Part shown: piece by piece, positions 1-6,888 of the stretch
Numbering within the stretch: position 1 is the first letter of the stretch
Layout: each line of letters starts with the position of its first letter
Source: an uncultured Synergistaceae bacterium
GTDB taxonomy: Bacteria > Synergistota > Synergistia > Synergistales > Aminobacteriaceae
Length of the DNA stretch: 14,758 bases
Assembly (NCBI GenBank): GCA_937870605.1
Contig: CALMZW010000386.1
Coordinates: 1 to 14,758 of the forward strand
Reading direction: 5' to 3'
Made by a program: the position numbers and the translations under genes
The notes under the pieces: generated by a model
Database searches by the model: none
Seen by the model: the letters and a program-made list of their open reading frames with translations, nothing else
Told to the model about the DNA's origin: nothing

Positions 1-279
1 CATGCCGCCCAGGTGGTCGGAGTGCGGGTGCGTCAGCACGAGGATGTCGATCTTCCGGACGCCGAGGTCCTTCAAATAGCGGACGACGGTCGGGCCGGCA
101 TCGGACGGTCCCGCGTCGACGAGCATGGTCGAGCCGTTCGGGAACTGAACGAAAATCGAGTCCCCCTGGCCGACGTCGATGACGTGCATGGCGATTCCCG
201 CCGCGAGCGCGGGGACCGCGGCGAAAAGACAGCAGAGAAACAGAAACAGGCGTGACAGGAATCGTGTTCGTGGTTTCAT
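1..279 (-). CDS. Secreted metallo-beta-lactamase-fold hydrolase, ComEC-like (partial, N-terminal 93 residues)
   Basis: The 3' end of this gene is cut off by the window start; only the first 93 codons are present. The start is the ATG at 277-279, seven bases after a GGGAGG ribosome site. Residues 1-27 form a signal peptide (basic start, Leu/Phe/Cys-rich core, ending ALAA), so the product is exported. The mature part begins with HVIDVGQGDS, continues through MLVDAG, and reaches THPHSDHLGG, the metal-binding HxHxDH motif of the metallo-beta-lactamase fold. The VIDVGQGDS and DAG pattern is that of the ComEC C-terminal domain and its stand-alone secreted relatives, not of classical beta-lactamases. 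The substrate is unknown; members of this group are often guessed to be nucleases or phosphodiesterases. It lies 39 nt after nagA with no clear terminator between, so it may be the last gene of the same transcript. The fold call is firm, the function is open. Confidence 0.85.
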   Translation of the reverse strand, partial: MKPRTRFLSRLFLFLCCLFAAVPALAAGIAMHVIDVGQGDSIFVQFPNGSTMLVDAGPSDAGPTVVRYLKDLGVRKIDILVLTHPHSDHLGGM

Positions 280-318
280 GAATACACCTCCCTCGCGTTT
301 GTTTCGGCGCTTTCGCCC

Positions 319-1521
319 CTATCCGTTACGCGCGTCGAAGACGATGCGTCCGCCCACGACGGTCATCCGCACGTTCAGCTCGCCGTCGAGCCGCACGAGG
401 TCGGCGTCGAGGCCGGGGCGCAGGCGTCCGCGCCGGTCCTGCATTCCGAGGATGCGCGCGGGCGTCGCCGACGCCATCCGGAGCGCGTCTTCAAGCGCAA
501 TCCCGGCGGCGACGACCGTCCGCACGGCCCGGTCCATCGTGCAGACGCTCCCGGCGAAGCCGCTGCGGTCGGGAAGCCGCGCGACGCCGTCCTCGACGAT
601 CACGTCGCGCCCGCGTTTCAGGCTGCCGAGCCGGTACGTCCCCTCGGGCATCCCGGCCCCGCGCATCGCATCGGTGACAAGCGCCATTCTCCCGGTTCCC
701 TTGACCTTCCAGACGAGCCGGAGCAGCTCGTGCGGCAGGTGGCTGCCGTCCGCGATCGTTTCGACCGTGACCTCGTCGAACAGGTATCCGGCCTCGACCA
801 TTCCGGGGATGCGATAGCCGCGGTCGCGTTTCACCGTGCTCATCGCGGAGTAGAAGTGCGTCATGTGCCGGAAGCCGCACGCAACGGCGTCGCGGACCTG
901 CGCCAGGGTCGCGTCCGAGTGCCCCATCGCCGGAAGCGCGCCGCGCTCCGTGAGCCATTCGGCGCACTCGCACGCGCCGTCGAGTTCCGGCGCGATCGTG
1001 ACGGTCGACACGCCGTCGCACGCTCCCAGGAGTCGTTCGAGGTGCGCGACCGAGGGGGACAGGAGGTAGGCGGGATCCTGCGCTCCGGCCTGAGAGGGCG
1101 CGAGCCACGGCCCTTCGACGTGGACGCTGCCGATGCGGGCGCCGTCCCGGCGCGAAGGGTCGCGGTCATCCCCGCTCATCAGGTCCCGGGCTGTCCCGAG
1201 GAAGGCGGTTATCTCGTCGTCGGGGGCCGTCAGCGTCGTCGGGCAGAGCGTTGTCGTTCCGAAGCGCGCGTGCGTCCGGCAGACGGTGCGGATCGCGCCC
1301 TCGCTTCCGTCCATGAAGTCCGCACCGCCGCCGCCGTGAACGTGCATGTCGATGAATCCCGGGACGAGACGGTCTCCGCACAGGTCCACGACCGCGTCGT
1401 CCGGTTCCGGCGCTATCGCCGGAGCGATGCGCCCGATTCGTCCGTCGCGGACCAGCAGGTCGGCGCGCGAAAAGCCGTCATCGAGCAGCAGGATGCCGTT
1501 CGCGAAGAGCGTGCCCGCCAT
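319..1521 (-). CDS. nagA: N-acetylglucosamine-6-phosphate deacetylase
   Basis: The 400-residue product is full length for NagA, which removes the acetyl group from N-acetylglucosamine-6-phosphate to give glucosamine-6-phosphate and acetate in the cytoplasm. It shows the amidohydrolase motifs in order: HVH at 60-62 (DMHVHGGGG), the metal-binding Glu in HVEGP (E136), GHSDAT with H201, HMTHFYSAM with H222, ADGSHLP with H261, the catalytic Asp in LVTDAM (D284), and a C-terminal DADLV strand. GAQ stands at the usual GAH position after the HVEGP motif, and HFYSAM replaces the more common HLFNAM, so it is somewhat divergent. The ATG start lies only 7 nt after the nagB stop, so the two are translationally close; the ribosome site is weak (GAGCGGG), consistent with coupling to nagB. 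It supplies the substrate for NagB. A GlcNAc kinase or PTS that would make its substrate is not in the window. Confidence 0.93.
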   Translation of the reverse strand: MAGTLFANGILLLDDGFSRADLLVRDGRIGRIAPAIAPEPDDAVVDLCGDRLVPGFIDMHVHGGGGADFMDGSEGAIRTVCRTHARFGTTTLCPTTLTAPDDEITAFLGTARDLMSGDDRDPSRRDGARIGSVHVEGPWLAPSQAGAQDPAYLLSPSVAHLERLLGACDGVSTVTIAPELDGACECAEWLTERGALPAMGHSDATLAQVRDAVACGFRHMTHFYSAMSTVKRDRGYRIPGMVEAGYLFDEVTVETIADGSHLPHELLRLVWKVKGTGRMALVTDAMRGAGMPEGTYRLGSLKRGRDVIVEDGVARLPDRSGFAGSVCTMDRAVRTVVAAGIALEDALRMASATPARILGMQDRRGRLRPGLDADLVRLDGELNVRMTVVGGRIVFDARNG

Positions 1522-1528
1522 GTCCGGG

Positions 1529-2317
1529 TCACGCGCCCGCTCGAAGGTCCGTCACGTCGAACCGGGCGAGAACGTCGACCGGCGTCCCCGCCGCGGAGTC
1601 CCTGTCGAGGAGAATCGTCGCGTCCTCGTGCGTCTTGAGGATCGTCGCGGGGACGAGCGGCGAGAGCGGCGTTTCGAGCGTCCGCTTTACGGCGTCGGCC
1701 TTGACCGCGAACGGAACGCAACAGAGAATCGAGCGGCATTGCATGATCTGATGCACGGACGCAGTGACGGCGCGTTCCGGGACGGACGCGACGTCCGGGT
1801 ACCACCCTTCCCCCACCTGCTGGAGGCGGCACCGTTCGTCGAGCGTGACGACGATGTACGGCTCGTGCGTGGAAAAATCGGCCGGAGGATCGTTGAAGGC
1901 GATGTGCGCGTTCTCGCCGATGCCGATGAAGCCGACGTCGACCGGTTCGCGCAGGATCTCCCGCGAGAGCGCCGCGATGTTCGCGTCGACGTTTCCCTCC
2001 CAGGAGACGAAATGAACGGCCTTCAGGAGCGCGCCGTGGGGCAGCTTCGCCAGGAAGCGTTCCTCGAGGTAACGCCGGAAGCTCGCCGGATGGGACCGCG
2101 GCAGTCCGACATACTCGTCGAGATGGAACATCTCGACCTTCGACCAGTCGATCTCCTGCGCGACGAGCGCGGCAAGCAGCGCGAACTGCGACGCGCCGGT
2201 CGAGAGCATGATCCGCGCCGCGCCCCGGTCCCGGATCGCCTGACGGATGCGCTCCGCGCCGTCGGCCGCGGCGTCGAGCGCGAGCCCGTGGGCTGTTTCG
2301 TGGATTCTGATTTTCAT
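1529..2317 (-). CDS. nagB: Glucosamine-6-phosphate deaminase-like protein (divergent NagB)
   Basis: The 262-residue product belongs to the NagB/6-phosphogluconolactonase fold. It would convert glucosamine-6-phosphate to fructose-6-phosphate and ammonia, following NagA. Visible motifs are the phosphate loop LSTGAS (38-43), FHLDEYVGL with the general-base Asp at D67 followed by SHPASFRRYL, and GIGENAHIAFNDP (132-144) with the catalytic His at H138. The start is the ATG at 2315-2317, seven bases after AAGGAG. Two departures from enteric NagB are visible: the GxDGHIAF motif reads GENAHIAF, and the usual AxTxGIGTL segment is AVTASVHQIMQC (183-194). The C-terminal half therefore differs from the allosteric E. 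coli type. It could be a deaminase of a modified amino sugar phosphate; adjacency to nagA argues for glucosamine-6-phosphate. The family is certain, the exact substrate less so. Confidence 0.87.
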   Translation of the reverse strand: MKIRIHETAHGLALDAAADGAERIRQAIRDRGAARIMLSTGASQFALLAALVAQEIDWSKVEMFHLDEYVGLPRSHPASFRRYLEERFLAKLPHGALLKAVHFVSWEGNVDANIAALSREILREPVDVGFIGIGENAHIAFNDPPADFSTHEPYIVVTLDERCRLQQVGEGWYPDVASVPERAVTASVHQIMQCRSILCCVPFAVKADAVKRTLETPLSPLVPATILKTHEDATILLDRDSAAGTPVDVLARFDVTDLRAGA

Positions 2318-2345
2318 GGCGTCTCTCCTTCACACGCAGAATTCG

Positions 2346-2397
2346 AAAACGGCCGGAAGCGGATCGCCGCACGAGGTTCGGGCACAGCTTCCGGCCG
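2346..2397 (-). terminator. Terminator-like or attenuator hairpin between oxidoreductase and nagB
   Basis: A perfect 11-bp inverted repeat pairs 2350-2360 with 2387-2397, with a 26-nt loop. Read on the minus strand the stem is followed directly by TTTT at 2349-2346. It begins 14 nt after the oxidoreductase stop and ends about 30 nt before the nagB start. The loop is long for a strong intrinsic terminator, so partial termination or processing is as likely as a full stop. Confidence 0.5.
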
Positions 2398-2411
2398 GGG
2401 AACGCCCGTTT

Positions 2412-3578
2412 TCAGAGCGTGATCCGAACGCCCTCTTCCGCCGACAGGTACCCCGCGTACGTGACGCGGATCGTCTCGCGGGCCAGGTCCAGTCCGGAAA
2501 CGGGCTCGCGCCCAATGGCGACGCACTCCATGAAGTCCTGCGCCTCCTGGACGTAGCCGCGCGCGGATTCCTCGTCGAGAAGGACGTACTGCCATCCGGC
2601 GTTCGTCTCGACCTTCTCGGTGAGGTAGACGTCCTTCAGGACGGACGCGTCCGCCGCGTAGGACATCATCGCGTCGTTGGGGGCCATGTTGCACGCGAAC
2701 GTCCCGGTGTTCGTGTTGAACTCCACGAGATTCCGCACGCCCCCGGTCACGAAGTCGCCCGAGAAGATCGTCGCCTTCGTCCCGTCGGTGAAGGTCAGCG
2801 ACAGCATCGACCAGTCCTCCACGTCGTGCGGCCGCGCCGCGATGAACCGCTTCTCGACGTCGGAAAGCGAGTTCGTGACGAGCCCGACGTCGCAGACGAC
2901 GCTCTCCACGCCGAACCGCTCGCCGCGCGCGCGCGCCTCGGCCATCTTGAGGAAGAGCGCCGCCGAAAGCGGGTGACACCCCTGCCGGATCATCGAGCCT
3001 CCGCCCGTCTGCTCCCACTCCGCGGCGTGCCATGCGTGCGACCCGCTGTGGCTCTCTTCGGCGCGGAGGAACAGCACCTTGTCGCGCGTCTGTCCGAGAA
3101 TCGACGCCGCCTTCGCGACCGCGGGCGCGTACACCCAGTCCTCGGCGTACATGAAGAGCCTGTCGCTCTTCCGGATGACGCCGGCCGTCCGATCGAGTTC
3201 CGCGAGCACCGAATCGTACATCTTCCGGCGGCTCACGCTCCCGATCGGCTTCGCGTCGTCGGGCAGACCGAAGTACCCCGTGAAGGGCTTCTCGCAGATC
3301 ACGTGCTTGCCCGCGTTCAAAAACTCCGCGATCATGGGCGCGTGGAGCTGCGGGGGCGTGCAGATGTCGACGACGTCGATATCCGGATCTTTCATGAGAT
3401 CGTGGTAGTCCGAATACACCGTCGGGATGCCGAATCCGGCGGCGAAGTCCTTCGTCGTTGCGCTGCGCGCGCAGACGGCCGAAACGCACGCCTCGACGCC
3501 GTACACCCGTCTGTAGGCGTTCATGTGGATCCGCGCGACGAACCCCGCGCCGACCAGCCCGATCCGAACCTTCTTCAT
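2412..3578 (-). CDS. Gfo/Idh/MocA family NAD(P)-dependent oxidoreductase
   Basis: The 388-residue product has the two-domain Gfo/Idh/MocA layout. The N-terminal Rossmann fold starts with the dinucleotide motif GLVGAGFVARIH (7-18). EKP at 96-98, in HVICEKPFTGYFG, carries the usual catalytic Lys (K97). The C-terminal beta-sheet domain begins near residue 130. In the substrate motif normally written GGGxxxDxGxH, this protein has GGGSMIRQGCHPL (192-204): the final His is kept (H202) but Arg198 and Gln199 occupy the region of the usual Asp. That marks a subfamily, not a broken gene, since the rest is intact. The family oxidises or reduces sugars, inositols and their acids; the substrate here is unknown. 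The ATG start follows GGGGAGG by 9 nt. It sits 46 nt after tctA and upstream of nagBA, so it probably acts on the transported compound or a derivative. Related enzymes include the sialic-acid-linked NanX/NanOx type, but that is only a possibility. Confidence 0.88.
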   Translation of the reverse strand: MKKVRIGLVGAGFVARIHMNAYRRVYGVEACVSAVCARSATTKDFAAGFGIPTVYSDYHDLMKDPDIDVVDICTPPQLHAPMIAEFLNAGKHVICEKPFTGYFGLPDDAKPIGSVSRRKMYDSVLAELDRTAGVIRKSDRLFMYAEDWVYAPAVAKAASILGQTRDKVLFLRAEESHSGSHAWHAAEWEQTGGGSMIRQGCHPLSAALFLKMAEARARGERFGVESVVCDVGLVTNSLSDVEKRFIAARPHDVEDWSMLSLTFTDGTKATIFSGDFVTGGVRNLVEFNTNTGTFACNMAPNDAMMSYAADASVLKDVYLTEKVETNAGWQYVLLDEESARGYVQEAQDFMECVAIGREPVSGLDLARETIRVTYAGYLSAEEGVRITL

Positions 3579-3624
3579 GCGGCGATTCCTCCCCGTATCA
3601 TTCGTATTGTCATCGAACCTCTAT

Positions 3625-5127
3625 TCAGCGCGAACGACGCCGCGCGAGCGACGCGAGCCATCCGCGAACAAGCGCGCTGCGGCTCAGAACGACCGCGAGC
3701 GTGAGCAGCCAGAGCACGACCGAGAGCGGGCGCGTGAAGAACGGCGTGATATCCCCGCCCGTGATGATCATCGCGCGCCGGAAGTTGTCGTCGGCCATCG
3801 GTCCGAGGATGAAGCCGAGAACCATCGGCGCGGCCGGAAAGTCGTTGCGGCGCATGAAGTACCCCAGGATGCCGAACAGGAACATCAGGTGGACGTCGAA
3901 CATTCGCCCGCTGACGGCGAACGACCCGACGCAGCACAGCGCGAAGACGACCGGCATCAGGATCGTGCGGGAGATCTGGAGCACCTTGACGAGCGGACGG
4001 ACGAGCGCGAGGCCGAGAACCGTCATCGCGATCGTCGAGAGCAGGAAGATCGCGGTCACGGTCGCGATGAAGAGCGGCTGTTCGATCGGGAGCAGCGGTC
4101 CGGGACGGATGCCGTGGAGCCACATGGCCGCGAGCAGCACCGCCGCGGGGGCGCTTCCGGGAACCGCGAGCGTGAGCACCGGGATGATCGCCCCGCCGAC
4201 GCACGCGTTGTTGGCCGTCTCCGCCGCGATGAGCCCCTCGTGCGAGCCGCGTCCGAATTCCTCCGGATGATCGCTGAAGCGCTTGGCCGTATCGTACGCG
4301 ATCCACGACGCCGTGTCCTCGCCGACGCCCGGAATCGCGCCGATGATGACGCCGATCACCCCCGACCGCAGGATCGTCTTCCAGTAGCGCAGCAGGTCGG
4401 CCAGCGGCGGAATCACGCGCCGGACAACCGATCGCACCGTGTAGTCGATGGGGCGCTGCATCACCTCGATGATCTCGCCGACGCCGTAGGCCCCGACGAG
4501 CACCGGGATCAGCGACAGTCCGCCCATGAGCTGCAGCTCGCCGAACGTGAATCGCGGAATGGCCTGGATCGGATCCTGCCCGACCTGCGACAGCAGCAGC
4601 CCGACGATTCCGGCGATCCAGCCCTTGAGCGGGTCCCGGGGGGCCGTCAGGTTGCCGCAGATGATGATTCCGAAGATCGAGAGCACGAAAAATTCCCACG
4701 ACCCGAACTTGAGCGCGATCGCGCCGAGAAGCGGCGAGAAGATCGCGAGGCAGACCAGCCCGAAGAGCGTCCCGATGGCCGACGACGTCGTCGCGAGGCC
4801 GATCGCGTATCCGGCTTCCCCGCGTCGCGCGAGCGGGTGGCCGTCGAGGCACGTCGCCGCGTTGGCGGGCGTTCCCGGGATGTTGAGCAGGATGGCCGAC
4901 CGGCTGCCGCCGTAGATCGCGCCGACGTAGGTCGAAATCAGGACGACCATCGCCTGCTCGGGCATGAAGCGGAAGGTCAGCCCCGTGAGCAACGCGACGC
5001 CCATCGTGGCCGTCAGGCCGGGAAGCATCCCGACGATGATTCCGAACCCCGTCGCCCAGAAGGCGTTGAAGATCGTCCCGGGGGTCATGAGCGCGAAAAA
5101 CTCGGAAAAGAGCGTCGAAAGCGACAT
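3625..5127 (-). CDS. tctA: Tripartite tricarboxylate transporter, large membrane subunit TctA
   Basis: The 500-residue polytopic inner-membrane protein is the large permease subunit of a TTT system, which uses an ion gradient and a periplasmic binding protein to import small carboxylates. Family signatures are GMLPGLTATMG (33-43), YGGSRSAILLNIPGTPANA (72-90) with DGHPLARRGEAGYA after it, the repeat-related GAIPGVGEDTASWIAY (263-278), and EGLIAAETANNACVGGAIIP (297-316). About ten or more hydrophobic segments follow one another. The length is typical of TctA. I start it at the ATG at 5125-5127, which follows AAAGGGGG by 8-9 nt and begins MSLSTLFSEF; the reading frame is open further upstream to a GTG at 5373, but that overlaps tctB and adds no family sequence. 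The gap to tctB is 14 nt, so the genes are co-transcribed. Confidence 0.95.
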   Translation of the reverse strand: MSLSTLFSEFFALMTPGTIFNAFWATGFGIIVGMLPGLTATMGVALLTGLTFRFMPEQAMVVLISTYVGAIYGGSRSAILLNIPGTPANAATCLDGHPLARRGEAGYAIGLATTSSAIGTLFGLVCLAIFSPLLGAIALKFGSWEFFVLSIFGIIICGNLTAPRDPLKGWIAGIVGLLLSQVGQDPIQAIPRFTFGELQLMGGLSLIPVLVGAYGVGEIIEVMQRPIDYTVRSVVRRVIPPLADLLRYWKTILRSGVIGVIIGAIPGVGEDTASWIAYDTAKRFSDHPEEFGRGSHEGLIAAETANNACVGGAIIPVLTLAVPGSAPAAVLLAAMWLHGIRPGPLLPIEQPLFIATVTAIFLLSTIAMTVLGLALVRPLVKVLQISRTILMPVVFALCCVGSFAVSGRMFDVHLMFLFGILGYFMRRNDFPAAPMVLGFILGPMADDNFRRAMIITGGDITPFFTRPLSVVLWLLTLAVVLSRSALVRGWLASLARRRSR

Positions 5128-5141
5128 GCGCCTCGCCCCCT

Positions 5142-5669
5142 TTACGGCAGGAAGACCGCGAAGATCTTGTAGAAGACGAACCAGATGGACACGGACGCCG
5201 CCGCGCCGATCACGCCCGAACGCGGCAAACCCGCTCCGCGGAAGACCAGGATGAACCCCGCGAGAAACAGGAACGTCGCCGGAATGTACGGCAGGCGTCC
5301 CATCAGCAGAAAGACGTACGCGCCGCACAGCGCGACCGTCAGCGCGCCGCGAAGGGGCTCGGAGCGCATCCACGCGGGAACGGCCGGTTCGCGCTCCCCG
5401 GCGCTTTCGGCCGCGTCCTCCGGCGCGTCACACGCACAGGGGTCCGGCGTTGCGGCGAGAGAATCGTAGAACGCGCCTCCGGCACGAGAACGGAGCATCA
5501 GGCGAATGCCGCCGAGCGACAGGAAACCGGCGAGAATGGCGGGGACGAACCCCGGGGATCCGAACCAGTCGTACCCCGTATCGCGCCAGGGAAGGCGCAG
5601 ACTCGCCGCCAGAAAGGCAAGGGCCGACAGAACGAGGACGAGCCCCGACCAGAAATCCTTCTTCCGCAT
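5142..5669 (-). CDS. tctB: Tripartite tricarboxylate transporter, small membrane subunit TctB
   Basis: The 175-residue product is the small four-to-five-helix subunit that partners TctA. Hydrophobic segments are at about 7-25, 38-60, 105-124, 129-145 and 150-172, with a long polar Cys/Glu/Pro-rich loop at about 75-105. The N-terminal KKDFWSGLVL and the FGSPGFVPAILAG segment (36-49) are the usual TctB features (FxPxxxGxxL type). The start is the ATG at 5667-5669, eight bases after an excellent AAGGAGG site; an upstream TTG extension to 5747 is rejected because it runs through the hairpin region. TctB sequences are poorly conserved, so the call leans on topology, length and its place between tctC and tctA. 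Confidence 0.92.
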   Translation of the reverse strand: MRKKDFWSGLVLVLSALAFLAASLRLPWRDTGYDWFGSPGFVPAILAGFLSLGGIRLMLRSRAGGAFYDSLAATPDPCACDAPEDAAESAGEREPAVPAWMRSEPLRGALTVALCGAYVFLLMGRLPYIPATFLFLAGFILVFRGAGLPRSGVIGAAASVSIWFVFYKIFAVFLP

Positions 5670-5708
5670 ACCGGGCGCCTCCTTGCGAACAGCCGTGAAC
5701 ACGCGAAA

Positions 5709-5745
5709 GCGGGAGGAACGAGGGAGATCCCCTCCTCCCTCCCGC
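5709..5745 (-). terminator. Stem-loop after tctC (partial terminator or mRNA-stabilising hairpin)
   Basis: An 8-bp perfect outer stem (5709-5716 with 5738-5745) encloses an inner 5-bp stem (5720-5724 with 5730-5734, loop AGATC). It starts 14 nt after the tctC stop and about 40 nt before the tctB start. On the minus strand it is followed only by TTT, so strong termination is unlikely. Hairpins in this position often raise binding-protein mRNA relative to the permease genes downstream. Confidence 0.55.
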
Positions 5746-5759
5746 AAAGGAATGAAGCG

Positions 5760-6755
5760 CTACGGTTTGGCGATGCCGTACTTCTCGGGAGAATTCTTGA
5801 TGACGCCCGCCTCGAACAGCAGCCAGCAGACGCCGGACGCCTTCGCGTCCATCTCCTTCTCCGCGTCCGCGCCGAAAATGGAGACGACCTTCGACCCCCG
5901 GTCGGCCGCGAACTTCTTGATCGCGGGCGAATTCACGGCCGTCGTGAACGCCTTCGTGATCGCTTCGAGCGCCTCGGCGGGGATGTCCTTCGGGATGAAG
6001 AACCCGAAGCGGTTGCCGACGCTCGGAAACTTTGGAACCCACTGCGTGATCGGCGGGATGGAGCCGTACCCCTCGACCTCGAGCGGTTCGCTGTCCATCA
6101 CCGCGAGCGCGCGGAGCTGCTTCGCGCGGAGCATTTCCGTGACTTCCATCGAGAGCTGCATGATCGTCTCGACTTCGCCGCGGACCGTCGCCGTCACGGC
6201 GGGAGCGCCGCCCTGGTACGGAACGTGACGGTATTGCAGGCCCGTGTTCATCCGGAAGAATTCCGCCGCCTGGTGCCCGCCGCTGCCCGTCCCGGCGGAC
6301 GCGACCGTGACGGCCTTTTCCTTCATCGCCTTCATGAGGTCGGCGAGGGTCGCGTAGGGCGACGCCGCAGGAACGCAGATCACGTTCGGCGTGAAAACCG
6401 CCATGAACGACGCGTAGTCCTTGTGACTTGCTTTGAGCATGTCGAGCGCCTGGTAGGTGACGATGCTGCCGTCCGCGTTCGCGGACCAGGTCTGCCCGTC
6501 GCGCGGCGCGTCGAACATCGCCTGCGTCCCGATCGCGCCCGCTCCGCCCGGAGTGTTCGTGATCGAGATGCGGACGCCGAGCGTCTTTTCCATCTCCGCC
6601 GCGAGCGTGCGCGCGGTCAGATCCGAGGCCCCGCCCGGGCTCCAGGGGACAATGACGTTGACCGGTTTCGCCGGCCACGCCGCGAACGCCGATCCGGCCG
6701 CGAGGAAGAGAACCGCCGGCAACAGAAGAATCCGTAATGCGCGATGCGTTTTCAT
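5760..6755 (-). CDS. tctC: Tripartite tricarboxylate transporter, periplasmic substrate-binding protein TctC
   Basis: The product is 331 residues, normal for the Bug/TctC family. A signal peptide spans residues 1-25 (KTHR start, LLLPAVLFLAAG core, cleavage after SAFA). The mature protein starts AWPAKPVNVIVPWSPGG, the typical beta1 segment and first ligand loop, followed by SDLTAR (44-49). NTPGGAGAIG (67-76) is the family's NxPGxGG turn, and YQGGAPAVTATVRGEVE corresponds to the second ligand-binding region. TctC captures the ligand in the periplasm and delivers it to TctAB; the substrate cannot be read from sequence. I chose the ATG at 6753-6755, where the signal peptide begins. A GGAGG lies very close to it (2 nt) and an AGGGGG about 11 nt upstream; a TTG at 6776 would add seven residues (start KGELED) before the signal peptide. 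It is the first gene of the run, with a promoter candidate about 50 nt upstream. Confidence 0.95.
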   Translation of the reverse strand: MKTHRALRILLLPAVLFLAAGSAFAAWPAKPVNVIVPWSPGGASDLTARTLAAEMEKTLGVRISITNTPGGAGAIGTQAMFDAPRDGQTWSANADGSIVTYQALDMLKASHKDYASFMAVFTPNVICVPAASPYATLADLMKAMKEKAVTVASAGTGSGGHQAAEFFRMNTGLQYRHVPYQGGAPAVTATVRGEVETIMQLSMEVTEMLRAKQLRALAVMDSEPLEVEGYGSIPPITQWVPKFPSVGNRFGFFIPKDIPAEALEAITKAFTTAVNSPAIKKFAADRGSKVVSIFGADAEKEMDAKASGVCWLLFEAGVIKNSPEKYGIAKP

Positions 6756-6803
6756 ATCCTCCAATTCCCCCTTCAATACCAGAATGGAATGTATGCCGCA
6801 GGT

Positions 6804-6812
6804 ATTGTATCA
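6804..6812 (-). promoter_or_regulatory. Predicted promoter of the tctCBA-gfo-nagBA run (extended -10)
   Basis: On the minus strand the sequence TGATACAAT gives an extended -10 (TGN plus TACAAT, 5 of 6 to consensus). It lies about 50 nt upstream of the tctC ATG and downstream of the terminator of the previous gene. No good -35 hexamer is at 17 nt, which extended -10 promoters can tolerate. Confidence 0.45.
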
Positions 6813-6836
6813 TTCTTCCAAATATACGGGGAAGAC

Positions 6837-6875
6837 AAAAAAAGCCGCCTCCCCGGAGGGAGACGGCGCTTTTTT
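6837..6875 (-). terminator. Strong intrinsic terminator of the small secreted protein gene (symmetric)
   Basis: A 10-bp stem pairs 6844-6853 with 6858-6867, with one G-T wobble and a 4-nt loop. It is flanked by seven A at 6837-6843, which read as seven T on the minus strand just after the stem, and by six T at 6870-6875. It lies 14 nt after the stop of the 6889-7311 gene. The symmetry means it could stop transcription in both directions. Confidence 0.9.
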
Positions 6876-6888
6876 CCGCGAAATGCGT

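Noticed and set aside
301..318. Small GGCG-AAAG-CGCC hairpin after nagA as a terminator
   Set aside because: It has only four base pairs and no T-tract on the minus strand.
730..1638. Plus-strand frames over nagA and nagB
   Set aside because: They are shadows of high-GC codon use; the minus-strand genes contain the catalytic motifs.
3523..5172. Long plus-strand frame over tctA
   Set aside because: Its translation is Arg/Asp/Glu-rich and without family features; tctA on the minus strand has all TTT signatures.
5128..5373. Upstream extension of TctA to a GTG at 5373
   Set aside because: The 82 added residues are Arg-rich, overlap tctB and lack family similarity; the ATG at 5127 has a ribosome site.
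5670..5747. Upstream extension of TctB to a TTG at 5747
   Set aside because: It spans the stem-loop after tctC, while the ATG at 5669 follows a strong AAGGAGG.
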